From: Chloroflexota bacterium
GTDB lineage: Bacteria; Chloroflexota; UBA11872
DNA: 53,287 bases
Assembly: GCA_028874175.1 (NCBI GenBank)
Contig: JAPPLN010000108.1
Coordinates: 1 to 53,287 of the forward strand
Direction of reading: 5' to 3'
Shown: positions 41,886 through 50,818 of the stretch, piece by piece
Position numbering within the stretch: the stretch's first letter is position 1
Layout of the letters: every line of letters starts with the position of its first letter
Notes under the pieces: generated by a model
What the model was told of the DNA's origin: nothing
What the model saw: the letters and a program-made list of their open reading frames with translations, nothing else
Database searches by the model: none
Program-made: the position numbers and the translations under genes

Positions 41886-42142
41886 AGTGAATCGAAGTGC
41901 GCCGGCGCACCTTGACGAGGTGCCCGCCGCGCGCGACAAAGCCGCTGATCGCGGACCTCGCGGAGGCGCCGGCGCAGATGTGGACATTGGAGGCGGCGGG
42001 GCCGTCGGGCCAGCCGGGCAGCCCGCGCTATGCCAATCAGTTCGGCGGCTGGCAGAAGGGCAGCTATCACTGAATCTGCCTGGAGCGCACGGACGTACGG
42101 CCGACAATCGAGGCCAAACTGACGCTTCAGCCGGAGGAATGA
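41886..42142 (+). pseudogene. broken 3' end of a penicillin acylase gene
   Basis: From 41941 the bases match the 3' end of the acylase gene starting at about 37181, with nearly 50 identical bases in a row. The frame reads LIADLAEAPAQMWTLEAAG and on to SYH, then a stop (TGA near 42072), and continues readable as ICLERTDVRPTIEAKLTL to a second stop at 42140-42142. Upstream (41886-41940) a fragment similar to SNTGSAP is in another frame, implying a frameshift. Only about the last 80 codons survive. Confidence 0.8.
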
Positions 42143-42303
42143 CACAGCGCCCTTAGACCTGACCTAATCGTCCGGAAGCGCTGACTACCCGATCTTCGCA
42201 ATTCTGGCCAGAAGACGAGACCGCAATTCGATTCCGGGGTTCCATCCGCGGTCAAGGGGCATTCGCAGGTACGGACCGGGGGAAGTGGCACTCAACGGAA
42301 CAA

Positions 42304-43227
42304 TCAATTCTCCGGGATTCCCACCTGCTTCAGGAACTTCCGCAGGGCCACCGCACACTCCCGTGGTTTTTCGAGTTGCAGGAAGTGTGTCGTGTCGGGA
42401 ATGAACTCATGGTCGACGTCCGCGACAAGGTAGTCGAACGTCGGGTCGCTTGGGTCCTGTGCGGCGGGGTCCGGGGCCACGACTTTGACAGGACACTTCA
42501 TGGCGTCGAAATCGACGGTCACCGCATACGTTGAGGCATGGTCCCAGATTTGCGCCTCGAACTCGGCGGAACACCTGAGCTCGAAGCCATGGCCGGCCGC
42601 CGACGCCTTGAGGGTCGTTCTCGCCACAAGTTCGAAGACTCCCGGAACGGCCCGCTGAAAATAGGGCAAATAGGTATGAAGTTCCGCCAGCTCTTCCCTG
42701 GACCGGAACCACTGCGTCCTCCGCCTGAGCATGTCGGCTGTGCTCCGGGCCCGCGATTCGAACGCTCGGTACGTGGGGCCCCTGTTGCAGAGGGGCGGGG
42801 CGAAAAGCACCACGGCGGAGTAGCCGTCTCCCCGCGACGGCGCATGCAGGCATGCGAGGGCCGAAATGGAGTGAAACACGCCAACGGTCGGTTTCTCGCC
42901 ATAGCGACGGCCGATCGCCTCACGAATGCGGTCGTGGTCTCGTGCAAAGGTGTCGACGCGATGGTCCGTCCGGGCGCCGACGTTGTTCCAACCGTGATTT
43001 CGCAGGTCGTGGACAACCAAGTCGAAATCGCGGCTCAGGAGCGACCAAAACGCGTAGTAGAGGTCAATGGCCAGGCCGTTCCCGTGGCTCAGCACCAGCC
43101 TGGGGCCCTCGGGATTCCCGTGGCGTCGGAGCATGATTACGGTGTCGTCGTCCACCTGGACCGGGTGAACCGACAACGGCTTTGGGATCTCCCAGATGGC
43201 TGCGAGAGATCCGTTCACGGTCCGCAC
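42304..43227 (-). CDS. alpha/beta hydrolase fold protein
   Basis: 307-residue serine hydrolase. Oxyanion motif SHGNG (47-51), VVHDLRNHGWN, nucleophile Ser120 in GVFHSISAL (a G-x-H-S-x form where GxSxG is usual), and His281 in PDTTHFLQLEKP as the catalytic base; the acid is probably in the preceding strand. Acts on an ester, lactone or similar; substrate unknown. No signal peptide. Divergent from propeller paralogue 3 across 285 bases. The start is GTG 43227 (AGGA nearby) or GTG three codons later. Confidence 0.85.
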   Translation of the reverse strand: MRTVNGSLAAIWEIPKPLSVHPVQVDDDTVIMLRRHGNPEGPRLVLSHGNGLAIDLYYAFWSLLSRDFDLVVHDLRNHGWNNVGARTDHRVDTFARDHDRIREAIGRRYGEKPTVGVFHSISALACLHAPSRGDGYSAVVLFAPPLCNRGPTYRAFESRARSTADMLRRRTQWFRSREELAELHTYLPYFQRAVPGVFELVARTTLKASAAGHGFELRCSAEFEAQIWDHASTYAVTVDFDAMKCPVKVVAPDPAAQDPSDPTFDYLVADVDHEFIPDTTHFLQLEKPRECAVALRKFLKQVGIPEN

Positions 43228-43512
43228 CTTCCTGATAGAACGATCATCGGGCCGCTAGCAGGCCCGCCGAGGCAGCCGCAGAGAATAGTTGCTGCTGGGC
43301 GGGTCAAGCCACGGCGACCGACGGTCCGTCCATGCCCTCTGTGGGGCTGGGGAGCTGGATCCGCTGTCGGATCGAGACGGGAGTTCGCAGCATTCGCTTC
43401 TTCGGCGTTGGTTGGGCGCATAGAATTGAGCAGCCTTGAGTACGGTTAACGTCCGGCAATTGCTCCTGGCTTCGTTTGGGGGCAGCGGACGACTTGACCA
43501 CTGGCGGAGCAC

Positions 43513-45117
43513 ATGGCCGAACAGACCGCCTACGTAGGGACACGACCGCAGCTTTTTGTCGACGGCTACCTGGTATCCAAACGCCACGGCCTGACAGAGC
43601 AGACGCATCAGATGGTGAAGCACCCAGGCCCGGTGCTGAAGGCGGAGGCAGCCTGGGAACGGCCAGAGGTTGCCGGACTGGCCGGCGCCGTGAATGCGAT
43701 TTACGACGAGGACGAAGGCTTGTTCAAGCTGTGGTACTACGCCCGCGGGACGTTTACCGCGGGAACGCTGCCCGGCGTGCCCAGCTTGTCGTGCTACGCG
43801 ACGTCACGCGACGGAATCAACTTTGAGCGGCCGGAACTGGGCCTGACGGAGTTTAACGGCTCCACGGCCAACAACATCCTGAACGACGACATCGGGCCGG
43901 GCCACGGCATGTTGGACTGCGAGGAGATGGCCGGGATCGAGCCGGACGACATGCGCTTCAAGAGCACCCGCTGGCTGGGCTTTGACGACAACGGCTACGG
44001 GGGGCATGGCGTGACCTTCTCGCCCGACGGTCTGCGCTGGCGAACCTACGAAGGCAATCCCGTGATTCGCGGGCTCGAACACGGGGACTCAATAACCTCG
44101 GCCAAACTGCGTGACTCGTATTATCGGCTGGACGACCCGCCGGGCTTTCCCAGCGGCAAATACGCGCTGTTTCCGAAGGTGCATGTGACGCTAGGTCCCT
44201 GGCGACGGCGCTGCATCGGCATGTGCACGTCGGAGGCCGTGAATAACCGCACGCCGTTCGTCGAGTGGAGCACACCGCTGCTGGCCCTGGCGCCCGATCA
44301 GCGCGACGACGAGATGACCAAGGAGCGGCTGGCCACGACTCCCAGTCCAGAACTCCTGGTCTATAACCACCCCGACGATCACCGCTGCGAGTTCTACGGC
44401 ATGGTCGCGTTTCGGCACGGGGACGTGATGCTGGGGATGCTGTGGATTTTCGATGCGGCGTTCGAGTGCACACGGCTGGGCGGGCGCAACCAGCAAGCCC
44501 TGGTCGACGTGCAACTCACGTCAAGCCGCGACCTGGTGCACTGGCACCGGGCGGGGAACCGCGAGCCGATCATTACCCGCGGCGATCCCGAGAGCTTTGA
44601 CAGCGCCATGATCTTCTACCACTCGTTTCCACTCACGGTGGGCGACGAGTGGTGGGTGTATTACTGCGGTCATGCCACCGCGCATTCGTCCATCAGTTAC
44701 GCGGACCCGGTGGTGCGCGACCGATTCCTGGAGGACGTGCGAGCGGGCCGCCGGCAGTTTCCAGCGATCGGACTTGCGAAGATTCGAACGGAAGGGTTCA
44801 TCTCGCTGGACGCCGGAGCCGAAGGCGGATGGCTGGCCACACGGCCATTGCGCGCGGGCGGTGGCCAGCTTGCCGTCAACGCGAATGTCGCCGCGGGCGG
44901 CGAGTTGCGGGTGGAGGTCCAAGCGGCGAGCGGCGAGCCGCTGCCAGGCTATGCGCTGGCCGACTGCACGCCGATCACGGGCGATGGCGTGCGGCAGGCG
45001 GTTCGGTGGGGCGATCGGGTCGGCGACTCAAGCTGGAGCGGACGCGACGTACGGCTGAAGTTCGAGCTTCGGGACGCGGAACTCTACGCCTTTCAGTTTT
45101 CCGAACCAGCCGGCTGA
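43513..45117 (+). CDS. beta-propeller glycosidase-like protein, paralogue 3
   Basis: 534 residues starting after GGAG. RPQLFVDGYLVSKRHGL near residue 10 matches the D-x-F-L opening of paralogues 1 and 4. Blade motifs include DEDEGLFKLWYYARG, SRDGINFERPELGL, SPDGLRWRTYEG and SSRDLVHWHRA. The C-terminal sandwich module ends ELYAFQFSE. Several Asp/Glu occur at blade entry positions as in GH32/GH43 enzymes, but I cannot assign a catalytic set. Convergent with the FAH gene 34 bases away. Confidence 0.8.
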   Translation: MAEQTAYVGTRPQLFVDGYLVSKRHGLTEQTHQMVKHPGPVLKAEAAWERPEVAGLAGAVNAIYDEDEGLFKLWYYARGTFTAGTLPGVPSLSCYATSRDGINFERPELGLTEFNGSTANNILNDDIGPGHGMLDCEEMAGIEPDDMRFKSTRWLGFDDNGYGGHGVTFSPDGLRWRTYEGNPVIRGLEHGDSITSAKLRDSYYRLDDPPGFPSGKYALFPKVHVTLGPWRRRCIGMCTSEAVNNRTPFVEWSTPLLALAPDQRDDEMTKERLATTPSPELLVYNHPDDHRCEFYGMVAFRHGDVMLGMLWIFDAAFECTRLGGRNQQALVDVQLTSSRDLVHWHRAGNREPIITRGDPESFDSAMIFYHSFPLTVGDEWWVYYCGHATAHSSISYADPVVRDRFLEDVRAGRRQFPAIGLAKIRTEGFISLDAGAEGGWLATRPLRAGGGQLAVNANVAAGGELRVEVQAASGEPLPGYALADCTPITGDGVRQAVRWGDRVGDSSWSGRDVRLKFELRDAELYAFQFSEPAG

Positions 45118-45151
45118 TCAGGAAACGGCGGGATACAGGACTGGGTCCTGC

Positions 45152-47071
45152 CTAGGCTTGGCGCACTCGGACGCGGACGGGCGCCAGTCCCTCAAGCTCA
45201 GCCTCAACCGACACCCCGCGAACCAGAGCTTCGGATGGGAGTTCCACGGCCGGTCCCAGCGGCCCCAGGCCGATGACGTCGCCTGGCAATAAGGTGATGG
45301 CCCGGCTCAGGTAGGCGATGGTTGCCGCGACGTCGTGGACGTAGTCGGCTGTCGACGCCTGATGGATCGCGCCGTTGACCCGCAGATGCGCCGCCCGGAC
45401 GGCGGCGATGTCGGCTTCAGACCCGACCGGCGTGGCGAGGCCGAGCGTGTGCCGACCATCCCCGCAATAGCCGAGGAACCTGGAGAAGCGTCGTTCGTAG
45501 TCCGTGACCGGCGGCACAAGCCGCTCGGTTGAGCCGGCGTCGTGGATCGCAAGCAATGCGGCGAGCCCTGCCAGGCGGTTCACGGCGGTCTCAGGCGATT
45601 CCGCATACGCGTGCTCGGGCCCGAGGACGACCGCTAGATGGCAGGCGACTCGAATGGTGCCGGCATCGGCAGGAACTTCAACCAAGCGCTCCTCGCCAGT
45701 GTCGTCGCCGCGGGCAACGCTCAAGCTCGCAATGGGATAGGCCACCGGCGCGGGCACCGCTGGCGACGCACGGCCCTCGATCTCGAGCGAGGCCGCGTCG
45801 CGCTGATTGCCCAGGAGCATCCAGAGACCGTGCGGCGGTGGCAGACCGGGCAATGCGGGAGGTCCGGCATCTTCGGCCGCCGCCCGATCTGCCAGAAGGC
45901 GATCCATTGGCGACGAGCCGTCCACGGTTCCCACGAAGTAGTAGGGGCTCTGGCCGGTGCGCTCGGCTTGCTGCGGCGCATCCGGGTAGTAGACCGGGGT
46001 GCGCAAGGCACCCACGCGCTCGGCCTCGACTTCAAGGACCGTGCGACCAGAGGCACGGTCGGTGGGCGAGTCCTCGATGCCGTCCCAGCCCGCGGCAGCC
46101 AGACTCACAATCGTGCCGGGCTGCAGCGTAAAGATGTGGGAGAGGCGCTCGATCGCATCCTCCACGCCCAAGAGGTGCGCGGAGGTGTGCGAGCGGTTGC
46201 GCAGGCGTCCATCCTGGCGCGTCCACAACCTCAGGTCGTGAGGGTCGCCCACTTCGTCGTGCGTGACGATCCACGGACCGGCCGGCCCGCAGCCGTCGGT
46301 TGCCTTGTCGGCAACCTGGGTGGTGTTGTGCACGTCGCCGGGTCTTGCGGGACCGGGCGGGGTGTACACCTTGCTGTAGCCGTCGTTGGTACACAGATAC
46401 CCGGCCACGTGCCGATAGGCCTGGTCGGCCGACACCCGGTGGGCCGGGGCGCCAATCACGAATCCCAGCTCCGCGCCGAAGCTGAGCTGCGCATCCGGCG
46501 GCAAATAGATCGGTTCGTCCTGGCCCAAGAGTGAATTGACCGGCCGCACTCGCTTGGCCGGGACGCGCGTCATGATGTGCTGCGTCGGGTCCATGCCCTC
46601 CTGTTTGCGCCACACGGTGGGACTGTTGCCGTGCAACACCATCCACAGCGGCGAATCCGGCACCGGGGTTCGCAGTCGTGCACGCGATGCCGGCACCAAG
46701 GCTGGTTGCAAGAGGGCGTGGTCGTCGCCGCTCAGCGCCAACCGGCGCACGGTCTCGGTGAGCTCCCGCAGCGCCGCCAGCGCCGCCGGGCCTCCGGCCA
46801 GAATCCGGCGGGTTGTGACGTGTCCTTCGAAGGGAAGCCCAAACATGGCGGCCGGCCAGCGGACGCGGGCGCCGGCCGATGCAAGGACACGTTGCGCCGC
46901 CGCCACATCCAGGAAATAGCGCGCAAACCCCCGGGTGGGCGCATTTGGATCCGGGGGCGAGTCTGTCGACGCCGACTGCGCGTGGTGAGCCGATCCGTCC
47001 CAGCCGTCGGGAAGATCGAGCACGACCGCCGCCCGGTCCTGGCCCGCGCGCACAATGGTGGTCAGCTTCAT
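45152..47071 (-). CDS. double-domain fumarylacetoacetate hydrolase family protein
   Basis: 639 residues, about twice the normal FAH length, with two homologous halves. The first begins LWMVLHGNSPTVWRKQ (about 142) and holds FGAELGFVIGAPAHRVSADQ, with its Glu as a likely metal ligand, and YLCTNDGYSK. The second begins LWMLLGNQRDAASLEIEGR (about 420) and holds CHLAVVLGPEHAYAES, where the metal-binding acid is not obvious. FAH proteins break C-C bonds in beta-diketo acids or hydrate/decarboxylate related compounds, and HpaG is a known two-domain case. Here one half looks degenerate. It lies 87 bases downstream of paralogue 4 on the same strand, so the two are probably an operon. Confidence 0.82.
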   Translation of the reverse strand: MKLTTIVRAGQDRAAVVLDLPDGWDGSAHHAQSASTDSPPDPNAPTRGFARYFLDVAAAQRVLASAGARVRWPAAMFGLPFEGHVTTRRILAGGPAALAALRELTETVRRLALSGDDHALLQPALVPASRARLRTPVPDSPLWMVLHGNSPTVWRKQEGMDPTQHIMTRVPAKRVRPVNSLLGQDEPIYLPPDAQLSFGAELGFVIGAPAHRVSADQAYRHVAGYLCTNDGYSKVYTPPGPARPGDVHNTTQVADKATDGCGPAGPWIVTHDEVGDPHDLRLWTRQDGRLRNRSHTSAHLLGVEDAIERLSHIFTLQPGTIVSLAAAGWDGIEDSPTDRASGRTVLEVEAERVGALRTPVYYPDAPQQAERTGQSPYYFVGTVDGSSPMDRLLADRAAAEDAGPPALPGLPPPHGLWMLLGNQRDAASLEIEGRASPAVPAPVAYPIASLSVARGDDTGEERLVEVPADAGTIRVACHLAVVLGPEHAYAESPETAVNRLAGLAALLAIHDAGSTERLVPPVTDYERRFSRFLGYCGDGRHTLGLATPVGSEADIAAVRAAHLRVNGAIHQASTADYVHDVAATIAYLSRAITLLPGDVIGLGPLGPAVELPSEALVRGVSVEAELEGLAPVRVRVRQA

Positions 47072-47158
47072 GTCACGGAAGGTCCATCACGCCGGGCGAT
47101 CGATTCTGCCCGGCAGAGCCCGACTCTGACAGGCGATAGACGCCGGGGCCTGGGCACA

Positions 47159-48631
47159 TTACTCATCGACGAATTGAAAGGCGTAGAGCCGCGCGCCGCG
47201 CATTACGACGCGCAGGCGCAGGGGCTGGCCGGCCTCGACGGGCAGCGCCGAGTCGCCGTGCCAAGTGACGATGTGCCGGATGTGGTTGCCGAGCACCCGA
47301 TCGCAGGCGTCCAGCGTGAACCCTTCGACGGCCCGCCCCTCGGCATTCTGTAGCTCGACGCGGGCCTCGCCGCTGGCGGAGGCATCGATATTGAGCACCA
47401 GGCGACGGCCCGCGACATTCATTGGCTGCGTGATCAGCTCACCGCCGCCGTAGGCCGCCTCCGCGCCGACAAACCCGTCCAGGCGCTGCTCGGTCCAAAT
47501 GACCTGGCCGCCCGGGTTGTTCGAGCGTTTGAGCCCATGCGACTGGTCGTACGCGGTGCCGTACTGGTAGATCGAGTGGTTCCGGACGACCATCCCGAGG
47601 GCCGAGTAGATCATCTGCGAGCGGGGTCCGGCGGGATCGAGGCGTACGTATGGCCGACGGTCCGGGCGATCCCAGGTGATCCCGTCGCGGCTGACGGCCA
47701 GCTGAATCTCCATCAGACCGTCGTTGTTCGGCGGGTTGGCGTCGCGGATTTCGAGCTCGGTGAAATGCCTGTACGTCGAGAAGGTCGAGATGTACACGTC
47801 ATCGGCGCCCGGATACTTCACGACCGAGGGTGTGTAAATGTCCATGTCCGGTGGATCCAGATCGTCCAACGCGAGCACCGTCGGAAGTTCGGTAGTGAGC
47901 AGGGCGCTGTCTCCCGGCTGGACCGGCGAATCGGTCAGCTGCCAGCCGTCGCGCGATGTGAGGTCGTTGGTTTCCCAGCGCGCAACCGCGCGCCGCCACG
48001 GCCCAACGGCGCTCAGCCACTTCTCGTCACGACCGGTCGGGACCCACTTGCGGAGGTAGGCCACATAGCGTCCGATACGCTCATCCCAGAAAACCTGGTT
48101 CTGCGTATCCCCGATCAGCTGGACGCCGTTTCCGCCGATCCACGTGAACCGAAGGCCGTCGGCCGACGCGAAGTAGCCGAGTCCGAGCGAACCGACGTCC
48201 GGGTCTCGGTTCAGCCAATAGCCCTTGTAACGCTCTTCCGAGGGGGCCGTGGGGTCTTTGAAGACGCTCCCCGGCGTTGCCGGCAGAAGGTTGTTCGCCC
48301 AGTCACGGTCAAGCTCGACCAGGCCGAGGTCCGGCTTGTTCCAGTGGATCCCATCGAGCGACTCGGCATAACCCCAGCGAAAGGTGTTGAGATTGCCCGC
48401 ACCCATCTGGCTGGACCCGTACCACATCCGCGCGAGACCGTCGTCGTCGATCACGGTATTCGGAAAGTGCAGGTGATGCTCCCAGGCCCGATCTCTATGA
48501 ATCGCCACCCCGCCAACGCGCGGTGGGTTCACACGCAGCGAGACGTCATCGACCTGATCGACGAGCGAGAAATCGATGAAGAGATGCTTCCGGGAACCGA
48601 GCGAAATCGGCTCGCTTGCGCGGTGTGTCAC
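47159..48631 (-). CDS. beta-propeller glycosidase-like protein, paralogue 4
   Basis: 490 residues with a GTG start; most positions are identical to paralogue 1 (13616-15085), including the opening ASEPI-LG-RKHL-IDFSL, NPP-VGGVAIHRDRAWEHH, PGADDVYISTFS and the end RLYAFQF. Blade motifs SLDGIHW, SADGLRFTW and SRDGITW. It is the first gene of a likely operon with the FAH protein. The high similarity across 33 kb points to a recent duplication or conversion between the two copies. Confidence 0.8.
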   Translation of the reverse strand: MTHRASEPISLGSRKHLFIDFSLVDQVDDVSLRVNPPRVGGVAIHRDRAWEHHLHFPNTVIDDDGLARMWYGSSQMGAGNLNTFRWGYAESLDGIHWNKPDLGLVELDRDWANNLLPATPGSVFKDPTAPSEERYKGYWLNRDPDVGSLGLGYFASADGLRFTWIGGNGVQLIGDTQNQVFWDERIGRYVAYLRKWVPTGRDEKWLSAVGPWRRAVARWETNDLTSRDGWQLTDSPVQPGDSALLTTELPTVLALDDLDPPDMDIYTPSVVKYPGADDVYISTFSTYRHFTELEIRDANPPNNDGLMEIQLAVSRDGITWDRPDRRPYVRLDPAGPRSQMIYSALGMVVRNHSIYQYGTAYDQSHGLKRSNNPGGQVIWTEQRLDGFVGAEAAYGGGELITQPMNVAGRRLVLNIDASASGEARVELQNAEGRAVEGFTLDACDRVLGNHIRHIVTWHGDSALPVEAGQPLRLRVVMRGARLYAFQFVDE

Positions 48632-48899
48632 CCTGCCGTCTCGATTCTTGGCGCCGACCGAGGCTGAGCCGACGCTATCGGGTTGGGGGCGTTCTCAGCG
48701 CCGGCCGCCTGATGATGCCCACGCAGCGTCGTTGAGACCGGGAATCGCAGGGGCTGCCCGATGGTTACCCTCTGATCAAGCTTGAGAACGTGCCATCCGG
48801 TGCTATGTCTCGCCATGACCGAGTACTTTCAACCACCGGCCGCGCTGGCGTTAGCCGTTTTCGCTGTCAAAAAGACGACCGGCCTCAGCGCCGCGACTA

Positions 48900-49127
48900 T
48901 CAGCCGCCCTGGGCCGACTTCGCCGCTTCGAGCTTCTTCGCGTAGCCCTCTTGAATCTTGCGATGCTCTTCTTCAGATGCCGCGGGCCCATATAGGCCGG
49001 AACGACTCATGTGTTTTCCGCTTCCACGGAAGTCAAAGTCATCGCTGGCTTCACAGCCTGCAGCGACCACGAACGTCGATATACAGAACACCACGGCCAC
49101 GCAGGCTACGGCCAGATTGCGACGCAT
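48900..49127 (-). CDS. small secreted lipoprotein
   Basis: 75 residues from ATG 49127. The signal peptide MRRNLAVACVAVVFCISTF ends in a lipobox VAAGC with Cys25. The mature 51 residues are charged: an Asp/Phe-rich start, RSGLYGPAASEEEHRK, and an amphipathic helix to EAAKSAQGG. Not related in sequence to the Tat lipoproteins at 25.9 and 29.7 kb. No ribosome site is strong (GAGG abuts the ATG), so an upstream GTG at 49151 is possible. I recognise no family. Confidence 0.6.
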   Translation of the reverse strand: MRRNLAVACVAVVFCISTFVVAAGCEASDDFDFRGSGKHMSRSGLYGPAASEEEHRKIQEGYAKKLEAAKSAQGG

Positions 49128-49453
49128 CCTCGCGATCTGGATAACAATCACGTGCGAGCCTTTGAACCACAACCACCTTCACCCGTAAGCGCGCTGCCCA
49201 ATGTCCGGTGGACGCAACGGATGCCTCGACTCCCGGGCGACCTAAGGCGTGGCCGACGCAAGAAGACGTGGGAGCGACTCACGCTAAGGCTCTCATCGTC
49301 GGCTGGATCCAAGCTGCACGTCCTTAAGCGCTCGCCACCACTGTAGGTGCACCACCGACTGAGCGGGCACCGGCACGTCAGCCACCCGGGTGACTCATTT
49401 GAGTACGAAAAACCAAAGATAGAATAGCTGCGCCCTACATGAGGCCGCAACCG
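49128..49453. other. divergent region, small lipoprotein / PhyH 3
   Basis: 326 bases. A good -10 TAGAAT (49420-49425) lies about 30 bases ahead of the PhyH start, with TTGAGT (49399-49404) a weak -35 at 15 bases. Nothing else recognised. Confidence 0.4.
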
Positions 49454-50680
49454 ATGAAGATAGATCCCGAGCAGTTTCTCGACGACGGATTCGTGATTCT
49501 GAAGCACGTCATCCCGCCTGAACGTCTGGATGAGCTGCGCGCCAGTTTCGAGACGCTGGTCGACCGTCAACAGGCGATCTGGGCGCGCGATCCCGAGGAC
49601 CCGCGCAGCCACGCCTACAAAGTCAAGCAGCCGCGCCTAGCATTCCAGACGGTGGTGGATGCGGCAACAGCCAATACGGTGGAATTCTGTCTGCACGACA
49701 ACACGCTGGGGGTCAGCCGTCAGGCCTTGAGGGGCGCCGAGGCGGCACCCATCGCGATGTTTCTCATGTGCAATCCAGCAACCCACTATGGGCCGGATCT
49801 GTGGCATCGCGATATTCAACCGCGGAACCAAGCCCCGCTGGCCGGCTTGCAGGCGGACCTGGTGGCGAACGGGCCAGGCTACGTACAGTGGAACATCCCG
49901 CTGTATGACGACGACGTGTTGTGGGTCGTTCCCGGCAGTCATCGCCGCCTGAACACGGCGCAGGAAAACCGCGAGCTGCTGAACGACCGGCGCGCGCCGC
50001 TCTCGAGCGGGATGCCGGTCAAGCTCAAGGCGGGCGACGGCGTAATGTACATCAATACGATCCTGCATTGGCCCAGCAACTACAGCACCAAGCTGCGACG
50101 GGTTATCCACCTGGGGTACCGCTCGTTCGGCGGCGGGCTGTATCCCTACGCCCGGAGCTTCTATTGGGAGCCGAGCTTCGTCACACAGCTGTCGGCCGAC
50201 GCGCGGGCAACCTTCGAGCGATTCACCGAACTGGCCGAACGCGAGAACGATCGGATCGAGGCGTTCTTGCGCGCGATGCTCGACCAGGATCCGGACGGAT
50301 TCCGCGAGGCGCTGGCCGCGTTGCACCCCGGTGAGACAGGGCGCATGGTTTGCGTGGTCCTGCTGTCGAAGCTGGCGGCGAGGATCGGCACGCTCAAGCG
50401 CCCGGCTGTCGCCAGCCTGCCGGACCCAGAGCGGGCGCAGGCCGTCGGCGAGGTCTCGTGGGGATCGTTCAGCATCTTCGAAGAGCTGGCCGGACGCTTC
50501 ACGTTAGCCGAGGCCGAACTTCTCGGGCAGCGCATCGCGCCGTTGAACGCCAGGCTGCACGCGCAGACCGAGCAATTCGTGCCCGGGTTTCAGAGCGGAC
50601 CGACGCCCCACGTGTTTGAGGACATGCCGGCCGGTTTCGGTGTGGACGAGTTCATCGCAAGCTGGAGCAAGGCTGGTTAA
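49454..50680 (+). CDS. phytanoyl-CoA dioxygenase (PhyH) family protein 3
   Basis: Fe(II)/2-oxoglutarate oxygenase of 408 residues, a different subfamily from the two at 24.6 and 30.4 kb. Iron ligands His118/Asp120 in WHRD and His205 in ILHWPSNY; Arg215 or 216 probably binds 2-oxoglutarate. Residues 270-408 form a long C-terminal extension, mostly helical, with GEVSWGSFSIFEELAGRFTL, absent from the other two. ATG 49454 is chosen because GAGG is 9 bases upstream; ATG 49439 contains that site itself. Confidence 0.85.
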   Translation: MKIDPEQFLDDGFVILKHVIPPERLDELRASFETLVDRQQAIWARDPEDPRSHAYKVKQPRLAFQTVVDAATANTVEFCLHDNTLGVSRQALRGAEAAPIAMFLMCNPATHYGPDLWHRDIQPRNQAPLAGLQADLVANGPGYVQWNIPLYDDDVLWVVPGSHRRLNTAQENRELLNDRRAPLSSGMPVKLKAGDGVMYINTILHWPSNYSTKLRRVIHLGYRSFGGGLYPYARSFYWEPSFVTQLSADARATFERFTELAERENDRIEAFLRAMLDQDPDGFREALAALHPGETGRMVCVVLLSKLAARIGTLKRPAVASLPDPERAQAVGEVSWGSFSIFEELAGRFTLAEAELLGQRIAPLNARLHAQTEQFVPGFQSGPTPHVFEDMPAGFGVDEFIASWSKAG

Positions 50681-50767
50681 CCAGACCTGGCTCTGATACG
50701 CCTCCGCCTGGAACGACCTGGCAACTGGCTTGGGGGAACCTTCGCCGCGCGGCCTGAGAAATAGCGC

Positions 50768-50795
50768 GGGAGGGCACGCTGGTGCGTGCCCTCCC
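50768..50795. terminator. perfect 12-bp hairpin between convergent genes
   Basis: GGGAGGGCACGC (50768-50779), loop TGGT, GCGTGCCCTCCC (50784-50795), midway between the ends of PhyH 3 (+) and solute-binding protein 2 (-). It can form on either strand and probably serves both, although neither side has a U-tract. Confidence 0.7.
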
Positions 50796-50818
50796 GGCTG
50801 TCGTCAGGGCTCTGACGC

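Noticed and set aside
47537..48667. 376-codon plus-strand frame (and a similar one at 13994-15139)
   Set aside because: Both are antisense shadows of propeller paralogues 4 and 1; they resemble each other only because the real genes do.
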